A DNA stretch of 64,000 bases from Brugia malayi. Taxonomy: Eukaryota; Nematoda; Chromadorea; Rhabditida; Onchocercidae. The stretch covers positions 6,131,221 through 6,195,220 of the forward strand of contig NW_025062479.1 in the NCBI RefSeq assembly GCF_000002995.4. The letters are read 5' to 3'. The position numbers were made by a program, and so were the translations under genes. Positions within the stretch are counted from its first letter, which is position 1. Every line of letters starts with the position of its first letter. Positions 38,325 to 51,600 of this stretch are shown here, in pieces. The notes under the pieces were generated by a model. The model did no database searches. It was not told the origin of the DNA and saw only the letters and a list, made by a program, of their open reading frames with translations.

Positions 38325-40857
38325 ATACAACTGACTGATCCAGTTCAATCTGAAAGGAGAGGAAATTTCGAATATCCACCTCCAGCCACAATCACAGTTA
38401 GTCCGAAAACACTGGAACAACCAGACTAATTCTTTATTTCACTTTATTATGGATAAAAAACAAGCGGCTTGGCTGAGCCTGACCTTACAAAAACTTGATG
38501 TTTCTTTAAAGGTCTTTGGAAGCAGCATATAGAGCATCGTCTGAGAACGCTTATATATTTTGAGATCGCAAGCTTAATTCATTCAAGAATAGAACATTAA
38601 GCAACGCGATCACAAGAAATCATCTACAATCAGGAAGGAAATCATTCCATCAGTACCTGAAACTCTTCAGACGGCTGCAAAAATCAACCATAATAAAACA
38701 CCACCTTCATTATTACCTTGTCCTCACATGCACCAGTCCGCCTGCATTATTTGCGAGTGGTAACGCTGTGCAATATTACCCATTATGCCGTATATTTGGA
38801 TTTCCCTAATTCCAGCAGCCCTAATTATTTAGTAGATTTCAGGCGGGGAAGTTTATATTAGAACTGAAGTACTTGTCTTCAGTTTGCGCGGGTGACAAAA
38901 ATTATAAGATAACAGAAAAAATGAACTCCGATGTGAGCTAAGTCCCGTACAAATAAGAGGTATGCCTTAAAACTTATTAAACACCCCAGCAATACAGTCT
39001 ACACTTGTCAAACGCTAACCTTCAAATTGTAAATGCATAGAAGAAATTGAAGTGAAAATATTAGTGGTATAAGCGCTACAAAGTTTCAAATTAATCTGGT
39101 GTGACATTAAAATGTGCAAAGATAGACGATAAGTCATGTTGCGTATTTGGCGAAGTGAATAAAAGTGATAGGATTGGAGGAATATACGGCTAAAATTTAA
39201 ACTGCAAATATAGATCGTCGTCTGATGAAATCTTCTATATTTTTAAACCCCAAGACAAGATAGGAACTAGTAATTCAGTTCGATTTTTTAACATTAATTT
39301 GATGCAAAGTCTTGTTTCGGCATCGTGACTGTAACCACCTCCGAATTCGCATTTAAGGTAAGAATTTGACAATCAAATATATTTTTAACCATTGAAATCC
39401 TAAGTAGCAAATATGTTTCAAAATATTTTTTTGACGACTTGTATTATCTCTTCAGATTTACCCACGGTAACATCATTGTGAAGATAATCATCTCAAAAAA
39501 AAAAAAAAGAAATCCATGTAAAAAAGACCGTCACAAATGTTGCCAGTCTGCCAAAATACTTTAATTGATAATTTAATGAAAAAACTGTTTCGAAATTGTG
39601 TAGCAATGTGTAGTCTCAATCTCTTTTTTATTAAAATTACTTTAGCATGTTCCTGAAACTCTCGAGAACTTCTTAATTCCCTCTTTTTTGTTTGCAGACT
39701 TCACTAATTAGTTAATAATGAAATAAGTCCTGAAATATGAACTCCAATGGACGTTAGTTGAAGTAAGAAATCCGGGTTTTTGAAGCTTCAAGAGTTACTT
39801 CCTCTGCATGTAATTGGTGTTCAGAAAAAAAAGCCCTGTCTTTGCTGTCTGGTAAGTACCCTGAAACACCAAATCCAGAAATGAAGGAAGTACTGAAAGC
39901 TCAACAAAATTTAAAAATAATGTGGAGTGGGATGCGTCCTCTTACTATCCTCTCACTTGCAAATGCGCTGACCACATCTTTGGTGTAATAACTGAGTGCG
40001 TCGCCACGATTTCTGGCACCTAGGGAATTCAGAGGGTGAAATCAATGATTCTTCCGTGTTGCACACTGACCCGGAATTGTACAATGCATACAGAGAAATA
40101 ACAGTCTGAAGAGACCGGACGGACGTTACGTTCCTGCTTGGGATGTGAACCGTTACTGCTAGAAGATGACCCAATAGTTAAGCGAACAAAGTTTATCTTA
40201 CAGAGACGCTCATGAATCGTATTTGATAAAGACCTTGCGATCACTGTTGCTTTTGTGATAAGCAAAGCAGCAAGGTGAGTCGGTGCGTCGCGTTGTGCGT
40301 ATAAACAGCCACTGCAAATGGCACACACATGCATTTCGCTGCCGTTGTCGGTAGGAACTGGCTGAGAGCACTGATAACGCTAGCAAGGCACACTCCTCGG
40401 CTTTTCCTTATCTATTTACTTACACACTCCTATGTATGTGTGTTCCTACACGTGTATCTATCTATGTGTATATGTATTGTGTATGCACATATGTGAATGA
40501 GTATCGATTGCTTCGGCGTCGATGATGTAGCCAATGGGTGGGTGCGGACCGCAGCAGGCAGGTGGACCGTGTCGCGTATACTATAGAAGGATAACTTACA
40601 AATTCCTTTATTTGTGCAGAGGGAGCGAGAGTGCTTTCCGGAAATCTAAATTGTATATAGCAAGTTAGGTTGCTTATACTGAAGTCTATTAGTCTCGTGG
40701 AATATTATCCGATTTCTTGATTAAGACGGTCACTTTCTGGCAATTTAGATATTGTAATTGATGTCATTACTGTTTTCTTGTTACTAGTACTTATCGTTGT
40801 TGATTTTTTGCTGGTACCAATTATTCATTACTATTGGCTATTAAAATCTTTATTCCC

Positions 40858-40956
40858 ACTAATCATCATTATATTACTATTACTGTTTACTACTCATTAG
40901 CTACTATTATTATTAATTATTTATTATTATTGTTATAAAATTAAATTATTATTAGG
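40858..40956 (+). repeat. degenerate TTA/ATT trinucleotide-rich tract
   Basis: About 100 bases dominated by ATT/TTA triplets with interruptions (TATTATTATTAATTATTTA-type sequence). Low-complexity DNA without coding potential. Confidence 0.8.
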
Positions 40957-41269
40957 TACGTGCTGAAGATCTGAAGATCAAATTAATTTTATTTTCGATT
41001 GCGGCTTCTGCCGTAAACAAAATCTGAAGATTTACAGAGAAAATGGAAAGATCTATGGAGATTGCATTTAATCACCACGTACAGCATTACTCCGTACTCT
41101 TTCCATTTCACATTGATAATAATTTGTCATCATGTCATCATTGGCCTTACAGTTTCTTCAGTTTTCTCAACTAAGTTGCAGTACAGCATTTGCTAATTCG
41201 TTTGTCTTTTTCTGTGGTATCTGAAAATTAAGGACAAGGCGAATGGACGCAAAAGCTTAGTTTAGAGTT

Positions 41270-41343
41270 TGTTCTATATCAATTAAGGATCGAAGGTGAT
41301 TAGAGACAGACTTTTGATATAGAACAGTTTTTTTTTTTTTTTT
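41270..41343 (+). repeat. 13-bp inverted repeat followed by a T-run
   Basis: Arms 41270-41282 and 41314-41326 are perfect reverse complements (TGTTCTATATCAA and its complement) with a 31-base spacer, and are followed almost immediately by 16 Ts (41328-41343). The layout resembles a hairpin plus oligo-T end of a small RNA or a decayed mobile element, but no RNA family is recognised. Confidence 0.65.
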
Positions 41344-42653
41344 ATTTAACTGATGAAATCGTAAGAGTTTCATATAATTATTATAAGATTACTAGAGAAG
41401 TCGAATTTTACAAACTAATTTTTTTTCCCTTCTGAGAATGGAAATTTTGCTCGCAAATTTAAGCAGTGCACTCAAATCTGCAAGCTTGCATTTATTTACT
41501 CCGGGATGTTGACAAATTTATACTTACGATTTAGAGTCATTAGCAGCTTATCTTTCTTGATTTTCTGTGAGAAATTTGTTGTTTTATAAATATTATATCC
41601 ATAAAACATTAGGCTAACAGTTCAGTTCATCGCTGTCTATCTTATCTCATATATACTGTGAATGATGTAATTTTTTGTAGTTGAATCATACTTATTCTTT
41701 AAGTATAATTTTGAAATAGGATTACTTTAGAGAATCTTTTTCTCATTTTTTATAGTTTCCAATTATTCATTAGAACATGTGAAAACTCGCTTATAAAACA
41801 AAAGGAGTAATGTGCATTATAGGCCGATACTGTTCGTCTTCTCCTGGCTTTTTTTATAAGCTGCAGGTTACGTCTATTAGTATTTAATGGAGGGATGCTG
41901 AAATTCAGCTGCTGCTAGTATCCAGTGCTAACAAATTTCATAAGCTATATGTAAAAATCAAGACTATATAATATTAGACTATATTATTGTCAGAGTGAGG
42001 TGAAGTTATAGACAGTCTCTATAAAGGCGATAAGTAAGACCAAGATTAGTTAGGATCCAGCTAACTTCGTGGAGTTAAGATGGTAAAATTTCAGTCAAAT
42101 TCAATAATGCAGAACATATTTTGTTAATAAGTGAGTGATTGAAAGAGAAGCTCTGAGTTATCTTTGTGTACTGTTTTGATGTTTGTGACATTATTATGAA
42201 TTATGGGAAACTTTGTGTAGAGTTGTAAAAGCAGTCGTATGGTATCATTGCCTTTTGTATTGTCTACAAGGTCATTTGAATGCGACTGGTGTATAATTTG
42301 ACATAATTCTCTCTGTTAGCACGTAATGCGATTTGTATGGCAAAAATTTTCTTCATACTGCTGAATGGATTAGGTACATTTCTAATTTATGCGCACGCTC
42401 CAGTTTATTTAATCGAAAATTTGAACTTCAAACTTCTCCAAGCTTGAAACACCTTGTACCACCAAAAACTTCCGATGTGGAGGCCATGTGTAATTGTTTA
42501 GTATCAGCCACAATATCGCTATTTTGTTTTGGAATGTAAAAATTTCCTTAAATCACAGACAAGCGTGAGCAAAACTTCTTTTATGCGGTGATTCATTGTC
42601 ACTTTTGTTTATCTTATGTTTTCATTTTGCAGAAAGAAGAGATCGATTCAACA

Positions 42654-42665
42654 ATGATTATTTAA
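42654..42665 (+). promoter_or_regulatory. minimal upstream ORF in the ZSWIM8 leader
   Basis: ATG-ATT-ATT-TAA lies between the acceptor at 42632 and the ZSWIM8 start at 42675, ending nine bases before it. If the mature mRNA begins at the acceptor, ribosomes meet this three-codon frame first, which could dampen or regulate translation of the main frame. Confidence 0.5.
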
Positions 42666-42674
42666 ATAAATAAA

Positions 42675-45600
42675 ATGGAGCAAGGTGAAGTGTTTATTGT
42701 GGATGAACAGGTTCCTTCTTTAAAAGTTTCATGAGCTTCAGATGTGTTTAAGCCTACGGGGGAGGAAAAGGTCGGAGGAAGGAAATAACATCTAATTTGA
42801 AATATTTTCTTCTTGGAATTGTTCCTTAGCAGTGTTAATGGATTGCCTTCCCCACTATAACTATATAGATGGTTTAGGACTTCTATAGTCCTCAGTTTTT
42901 CCAAGGACAGCAGCACGTTTCTATTTCAGGAAGGAGAACTAGATCCGAATGACGCATGGTTGATGCGCGCTGCAGGCGGTGAGGAGGAAATTGATGCAAA
43001 TGAACTTCCGATGGGAGCAGTTGCTGCTGCCCAAGATGATGACCAGTTATCCTTTGAGGTAGTTATACTTACAGCAAGCTAAAACTTTCCCCCATCTAGG
43101 AGAGCATATTTACCATTGGCAAGATATGTTCTAAATTACTGGTATCAGAAATAGCGCAGGATCGGACCGTTCGATTACAGCATAAATAGCTTTTGTAATT
43201 CGCTTATTGATTAGGCTATTTAGTTGTCTGTCTGATCTTGTTCAAATTATTCAATCAGTGTCACTCCTTCATCATTACCAAATCCAGATCGAATTTAGAA
43301 GAATAAGTATTAGAAGAAAGAAGGAACATTTTCAGTAGAAGTATAAAGTTCGAAGTATGTTCTCTATTTTTTTTTTCAGATGCTGCTGTACGGTGATTTA
43401 GAATTATTTAGTAAATCTTTAAAATGATGAGAAATTGAGGAAACTAACTTGTGATACTGTTCAGGATTCGGAACGCTTTGAGGAAGATTCTCTGTGTTCA
43501 TGGATGTCAGATGCTGAATCTTTAAATCAGAATTGGCGTGGATGGAGTACGACGAGGAATCCAGCTGCACAAACTGGAATCGGTAAGATTGCATGATAAG
43601 GTTCTATTATAAGTGCATAAACGTCTCAAGGAGATATAGGAAATTTTGATTTTAGAGCATACATTTGGTGACGGATCAGGTCCATTGTTACCAAGTTCAT
43701 TGTTACGCTTTACTGGAGGTATCACATCGCCATCACAGTCTCGTAGGCATCCCACATCTACTTCTGCGACTACAATGAACCTGAGTTCCCCTGCTTCAAC
43801 AGCTAGTATTTGCGCACATACAGCAAGTTAGTTTCTAAAAAAAAAAAAAAAGGTGTATAGTGTGGCTAAATTGTTTTTTCATTTTTTTTGTAACAGCTAC
43901 CATCCTTACACATATATCTTGAGTGAGATTCAACCTTTTGCAGCATATAACGTACGTAGTCTAGCTGAAATGGCTGCTCGCGTTGCTGCACGGTGTTTCT
44001 CATTCGTAATGTTGGAGGCGTGCTATCACGCGATTTCAGTTGAAAAGAGAAGGATAAATCTCAAAAGTGGTATGAGTGACTGTTCCGTTATATTTGAAAA
44101 TGCTTTCGCAGAACATGCTGCAATTCCTGATAAATTTTTCTTGAGCATAGTGCGTTGGTGTTTTCCTGAAAGCGAGGAGGATGTTCGCTTATATAGGTAA
44201 AGATTTCGATTCCGATAATTACATTTTGTTGGAAGATCATAGGAAGCGTTGTATTATTTTTTTACAAAATTGTGAAGGCTATATTAAAATATGGGTTTCA
44301 AACACTGTATTTTTTTATCTGTTCATTAGTTACCTTACTTCTTTAATTCATTATTTCAGCTGTTTGGCAAATGGCAATGCCGATGAGTTTGATAGAGGAG
44401 AGTATTTGTATCAAGCAAATGCGGTTCATGATGTTTTCCAAATAGGTCTGTTGAATATGAGTTTCTTAGATCTTTCCTAATAAAGTAAATAAACCTGTTC
44501 CACTCATCTATGAGGTGTTAACTTTAGCATTTTTCTATACATTAGGGTTTTTGTGATTGCTTAAACGTGTGTATATTCGAATTCCATAAATAAAGCGCAA
44601 TTAAGCTATGAAGCAGTTTTGTGTGGGATAATGGTAGCAGTTATCTGCGTCGATCTTCATCATTGATACTGATATGATACTCGAATAGAATGATTATTGT
44701 TGATCAATTTTTAGAAGCAGTTGATCTTCCAATTGTTCATGGCTTCTACTGACATGTGATTTTTAGAGTAGATTGCACAACTTATTGCTGTAGATATAAC
44801 ATCGACTGCTTATAGGTTATCATATTTCCGCTGTAGTGAATGCAACAGGCGCTTCTTCTATAGTCACTCCAACAAGTTCATCAGCTCCTCCTTGTCGTTC
44901 AAAAGTGACATACAATGTATCAGTTCGTGTGGACAGGTTTGTCCTCGAATTCTTCCAGAATTTGGGATATAATTATGTTGAAATAAACATTGGTATTCAC
45001 TATTACTGCATAACAACATTGTAGGTAGCTAGCTGTACAAAGTATTTTATACGATATTGATCTCACCCATTTTTTTTTCAGATGTCGCATAGTATCATGT
45101 AGTTGCTCATGTGCTTTCAAGGCATCATGGTGTCAACACGTTGTCGCTGTATGTTTGTATAGAATAAATAGAGTCAATGAAGTCGAGTATCGTGTTACCA
45201 TTTGGGACTCAATCAATGAACTTACAAATGAAGAATTAAAAAAATTGGCCCAATTTCTTATAAATGACCTTCCTCGTCAGGTTGAGTTGTCTCGAAAAAT
45301 ATTCAAAAAAAAAATGAAATTTCCAAAACTGTTGCTACTGAAAAAATATTTTCATTTTTGATAGTGTTATTTCAATAACACTACAGATTTGTAAAATTTA
45401 AGTATTTGCCTGTGGCACAGCGTTTGATCGATCAGTTGCGGAATCCAAATTCAGAAATAAATGCAGCAGTTGGAGCACCAGATCCAACAGATGGAGGTCA
45501 TGATAATGTTGCCATTTGGTGCTTGGATCAACGTACATTGCATGAAAATATTCGTCGGATACTGATCAAGTTTTGTCTTCCCTCACCGACTGTGCATTGG

Positions 45601-48600
45601 TATATTTTTTTAAAATAAAAGTACGGCTAGGTCAGGAATCAACTGCGTGCATGAGAAAGTTGAAATATTTGTTGTTGAAGTTCCTACTTCCAACGTTTGA
45701 TTCAAGAACAATATTTTTACAGTGATGTGCAATACTTATCATCCAACCAGCCACCTGCAGCTAGTGAGTGGTTGTCCCTTTTTCGACCTCATAGAGCAAA
45801 AGAGCCTGAAGGTATGCTGATGACAATTGATTGTAGAAGATATTCAGATGTGTTTGTAATGCAGTTAATTTTATTCTGAAGGTTTATGGAATCTTTTATC
45901 AATTGTACGCGAGATGTTTAAACGTCGTGATGAAAATGCGACCAGCCTTTTACATATTATTACCGAAGAATGCTTAGCTTGTTCACAAGTTTGTTTTTCT
46001 TTGAATTCATTTAATAAAATTATTGTCTATTTTTACAACTTTATGTCCAAATTATGTGTTCAGTTTCGAGACCAAATATGTGTAGATCTTGCATATTGCC
46101 GCTTTTTAAGCCCAAAAATCTGCTGTAAAAAAAGGTTAAAAAACGTGAAGTCTCTGGAGAATATTTCGTTGATAAGACTCGAAATGTTGCAGTAATTAAA
46201 GTGCCAGCTAAAAGAAAACATGAAAACGTTTAGTTCCTGTACTTCTCTAAGTTGCTACGATATTACCGAGATAATGTTCAAAAGCGGAAATTATTAATTT
46301 AATGTTACCTTAGAGTCATAAAACTTTTAATATATAATAAGGAATGATTTGGTTTCTACATTTCTCAAATGTTTAAGTCTTTTAACTTTCAGGTCTTAAT
46401 TTGGTGGTATCAAACTGCTTTATCTCAATCCGGACAATGGACACTTTGTTCGCCGTCTACCAACAAGTCAAGTTCATTAATGTCAAATCAGAAGACGCCT
46501 CAGCTGAACTGTGCATCACTCTGTGATGAAATAGTACAGCTATGGAGACTTGCTGCTTTGAATCCACGTTTATCCTCTTTTGAAAGAGAACAAGTATGTA
46601 GTAATGAAATGATTTTTTTTTAATAACTTGTACACATTTTTCTAGCAATATATATGTTTCAGTTGACTAGTTTCATACAAATATATCATCGGAATGCTGT
46701 AGAAAGGATATGGAAATATATTTGTTTCTTGACGAATCCTGAAACATCAGTATCATCAGTAAGTTAATCTCGTCAACCGTTTTGATACATTCTTTACTTC
46801 CTAATTCATTAAATTTGTCTTTATTTTATTTAATTTGTGTCAGTATTCATTTCATTTGTGGAACTGAGGTATTTGTTTGATCAATTTTTAAGCAAGCTGC
46901 CGGTTTCATTATGTCAGTTGTTGATCGACAAGGACAGCGACTTTCCGCAGAAAATGCCCGTTTCACTGCTGATTTGTTTCCGGGATTTTTGAGTGCTTTA
47001 AGGGCATGCCAGATTAGTTGGAATAACACTAACATACAAGGATTATTGTTTGGATCAAATAACGTAAATTACTTCCAACATTGTTAATAACTTCCATTTT
47101 TTAGTCGCTCTATAATAGAAATTTATTGATATTTAACTGATATGCTTGTCAGTTCTCTGAGGCTGATCTAACATTTTCTGACAAACTTTTGTATCAAGAA
47201 ATATTGCTCAAGTTTCAGAATATGTCAGCTGATGATTTTCCGAATAAGTTAAGTCCAAATATTCCTGTTCTTCGTCGTCCTTTACGGGTTTCTGAAGATA
47301 CTACTTTATTGGATATCAGTACATCATTTTACCGCACATCAGTGTATACAACCGGGACAAATTACTTCTCACTTCACCAGCAGGTTGTGAATGATCCTTT
47401 ATTTCGTAAATTGATAATATGGTCAAACCAGGTTTATTTTTATACTGATTTTAATATAAAGTAACAAAAAAGTAATTATACATTGAAGGCTTCACGTAAA
47501 AGAAGGAAGAAGTCTCGCATTTCCGGACGCCGTGGACATCAATTTGAATTTCACGATGAGCGATCTCTAATTCGTGCCGTGCGCGCCGCTGCTTGTGCTG
47601 CTCGCGAAGCAGCCTTAGGTGAAGAAGTTGAAGACGATAGTGCTGAATCAGGACAGGAAAGCGAAGCTGGTCCATCGGTGTCGCGAAACAACAGCAGGAC
47701 AAACAGTACAACAAATCGTAATGAATCCGCTGCAACGTTAAGGTTTTTGTTGATGATATAAGCAGAATATTTTCTATCTTGTGAGTGATTTGGTGTTTTC
47801 ATCTAGCTTTTCTTACGTACTTTAAATGAGGATAACTTTATTTAGAAAAAACTTTATTTATTTAATAACTATAAAATAGCCCATTACAAGGACTAGACAT
47901 CTCGATAACAGATACTCCGGACAATTATTGTAGTATCATCCAGTTTTGTTTTTTGAACCGAAAATTCGGCATCGCTAACATAAATATGGCTGAGTTCATA
48001 TGTAAATGCAATTAATTTTGATCTCTTTAGCAATATGAACTATCCAAAAAATGATGTTGATGAATTGTTCGCTATTGCACATGTACAGCAATCAAATTGG
48101 GATATCAAGTTCGCCAGGTGTGAAGCCCTTATGTCACATGGATATGCACATCAGGCATGTGTAATGGCAGTGGAACTTGCGGAAGAAATGTTGCGCCGTC
48201 CTCCAAACCTACTTCACCCAGTGGAACAGCGATATAATCCTGAATTACCTGCAGTTAGTGTTGAAACTACAGTTTTACATTTACCAACTTTTATAAATTA
48301 ATTCATTTGTTTTATTTTGTCTTGAAACTTACTTTCATTGAGTATTGTCAGCTAATACGAAAATCATTGTTACTGTAGATGCAGAGGCATAGAAGAACAC
48401 GGTTTTCGCAGCCTGGTTCTGTCTTAGAAGTCCCTGTTTTTGAAGTTGATGGACAGCTGATCGAGAAGTCACAATTAGCAGAAAACATATATACAAGGTG
48501 ATCTAAGATTCTCCATTATTATTTTTTTTTTTTAATACTTTATACTCTTCATTGCGTAAAAGATCAGAACGTTGTTTTTAGAACACTTTTTCTGGTTCAA

Positions 48601-51600
48601 GCGTTAATGAAGGAGCCAAAAACACATCGACTGGCTTTTACACTTGCGATATCTGTACTTGAAATACCTCGTAGTCCTGCGGCAAATAAATTTCTGGAAG
48701 TGAAACTTTATTATTTGGTATGATTTTTCATTGTTCATAATACTAGCTTACTTATTATTTTGAAGATATGGAAGATTTCGTTCACTGATAGAATACCATT
48801 AGTGTCCATAAAAAGTTCGTTGTAGTAGCTTTAGAAGCCTATAATTTATGATGATCTTGTTAAGGAAACAGAGCTGGTTAGCTTGTTACGAAGAATAGAA
48901 ATTGGTACTCCAGAACTACAAATAATCAGAGATCGAGCGAGGAGATTCGTGGAAAATGCTGTTCGTTTAGCATCTGTACCTCAGCCTTACGTTTTGCCGA
49001 TTTCATTGGGTCATTACATTTTAGATTCCTTGTCATTCTCTCACAACACTTGTCAGGGGTAAGTTTCCCGATTTTTCATGAATTTTACCTGGAAATCTGT
49101 GTTCAGTACTGTTTTCCCTTAAATTTTGAACTAAGATTTAATTTGTAGACGCCGCACCACAAGCGGCATTGTAACGAAAAATGGTGTACAACGACGCCCT
49201 TGCGATGAAGAATTAGCTATAAAAGTCGCTTTAGAAGCGCTGGGTATGAAATTAGTGATTTCCGAAGCTGATTATTCTATGCTGTGTGAAAGCACACGAC
49301 TGCAACGTGGTGATCTGGCACTCACAGTGCTACTAAGGTTAACCCCCAATATTTTGTTTAGTATCATATTTAGACTATAAAACTAGGATAATGGATGATA
49401 GAGGCAGATGAATTTTCTTCCTTAAAAAAGAGAGAAGATATACAGGAGAAAATTCAAGTTCTGTGCCATTTAATTGTTTGTAAAGTAGTTTTTACATTAT
49501 TTATAGGTACAAAGATAATATTGATAAACTGGCTTTAGTACTGGACAAGCTGCTGGACCCAACTATGCATCGTATGTACAAGTAATTTTTAATATTGTTA
49601 CATTTGTATTCTTTCAACATAACACTAACAATAAAAAATTGTCATTATGTTGTGGATACACCTATTCGTTTTTTTTTCCAGGGATCATCATTCCAATGCT
49701 GCATTTTTCTTAGAGCAAGATCCACTTTACAAAAAATATTTCAATGGTCAACGACCGCATTTCCCTTTCAAGGATGAATTTTCTCATACCGATTTTACCG
49801 AGACTTCAAATGGTATTGAAGCAAGAGAAGTTTCTCTACCTTGTTGGTTTAATTCATAATGAATTCGTTGTCAAAATGCAAATTCAAGTGAAAGGAAGAG
49901 TTGATAGTCATAATATAGAACCTTATACATTTTAGCAAATGTATAAGCATGTTAACTGTTTTACTGTAGTTAGTTTACTAAAATTTAGCAGGTCTGTCCG
50001 GTGCTGGAACAAGTGTTATGATTACTGAAAATATATACGAAAAAAGGGCAAATGGTGGCAAATGTGAAACTGAACACCTTATTAATACTTTCATACGTTT
50101 GTCGCACGACTCACCGTAAGTTTGCAGATTCATCAATTTGGTTGTAATTTATATTATTTGCTAACAAAAAATTGGGTTCAACATATAAGCTACCGTTTCC
50201 TTTTAATGGTGTTTGAACTTTTTGAGGTAATGGTGAGCAAATGATTATTGGTTTCCCAGTAGAGTGTTAAAATAACATTTGCTTTTATGAAGCATATGTC
50301 CTACAAAAAGTTTTGTGTTAAATAATTGCTGTAGGATCTATAACAATTCCCATGTTATTTACCTTTAGTGATGAATCATCATCAGTAACATCTGCGAGTA
50401 GGCGACGGTCATCGGATGAGAGTAATGATAGTCCATGTGACGAAAGCAGCAGCTCAGGGGTTTCAAGATGTATTCCTCGTGATAGGTTGCATGTTGGTTG
50501 TTAAACATTTTTCTCAATTTTGATTGTTTTAAATAACAAAGAAAATTTTTGTCAGCGAATTGAGTAATCACACTGCTTGCTTTTTTATCTACATATATTT
50601 CACAACTGACTTTACTTTCCCTTGTTGACAAGTATTAAGTGGAGAACTAATTTCATTATTCACTAAATCAAATTTTAAGAGCTCCCTTTTTTTGTTTCTT
50701 TCATTGTTTCATATATAACGATATATTTCGTACTGTAAACAGTATGCACTGTTTACAGGAAAGTCACTCAGCTTCTGTTGGTACATCGGACTCACCATCA
50801 CCAGCCCATCGTCCTCCAAATATTCTAACTTCGGATAGCGCAAATGAATTCTCTTCAGCACCTGCAGGGCATATAGCAGAGTTAAATAATGTATTTTATC
50901 GACATAACAGGTAGATTTGTCAAATATGTTTGTTTTTATGCATTTGTAGTTAGCGCAGTTTAATTCAATTAAAACCTAATATTAAGTGCCATTTTCATGT
51001 ACATGGCTATTGAACCCGACAGTTATCTGTGTCCATTTACTCGAAATATTTGTTTTAGACTACCCAAAAGTTTCCAAACATTTAAACAGGCTTTGGTCTT
51101 TAAAACAATTCTATTTGTAACTGTAGATCATTCATAGTAGAATTTATTTAAAACATTCAATATTAGAAAAATAACGGCATCAAGACTTTAAGTTTCATCA
51201 TTGTTATACGTGGTTTCTTATGTTATTACAATGTACTCGTTCATAAGACAGCTTTCTGTGCTCTGAGTAAAGTCCTTACTAAAATTATTCTATTACATAA
51301 TGGTAAAGAAATATGATTTCGACTGAATATATTATTTGTAGACGAAAACCAGTCCCTAGTATGTCCAATCAAGCTTCTGAAGGACAAGCACACTGCATGA
51401 TGGAACTTGCAAAACGTCTTCTTCTCGAAGCTGGTGGTAGCCAGAGTACCGTTATTTTTAATGCCTCACAAGGCAGTCAAAACAATCAGCAGCGCAGTGG
51501 TTTTTTTTTTTTTTTTTTCGAGTATTTTACTGATTTCGGGTTTGTATTAACTACCGTAAAAATTCTCAAACATTCACAGGTCCTCACCGACAGCTACACA

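Larger units (their letters stand above)
38325..42674. other. 4.3-kb divergent spacer, probable promoters
   Basis: Lies between the 5' ends of the P5A ATPase (minus) and ZSWIM8 (plus) genes. A visibly more GC-rich stretch at about 39950-40590 contains a strong donor (CAAG followed by GTGAGT at 40275, plus), compatible with a noncoding first exon of ZSWIM8. Two overlapping minus-strand frames there (up to 101 codons, 40029-40334) have no recognisable similarity. The right part holds TTA-rich repeats, an inverted repeat with a T-run, and the ZSWIM8 leader starting after the acceptor TTTTGCAG at 42632. Confidence 0.5.

Noticed and set aside
40029..40334. 101-codon minus-strand frame as a protein-coding gene
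   Set aside because: It overlaps another long frame on the same strand, lies in a GC-richer stretch where stops are rarer, and shows no domain.
43853..43943. Extending ZSWIM8 exon 5 upstream through YHPYTYILSEIQPF
   Set aside because: That acceptor would require phase 2 from exon 4, whose good donors are all phase 1; the CTTTTGCAG at 43943 fits both phase and consensus. It remains a possible alternative site.
47483..47761. Antisense frames over ZSWIM8 exon 16
   Set aside because: They are the reverse strand of a charged low-complexity coding segment, which lacks stops in several frames.
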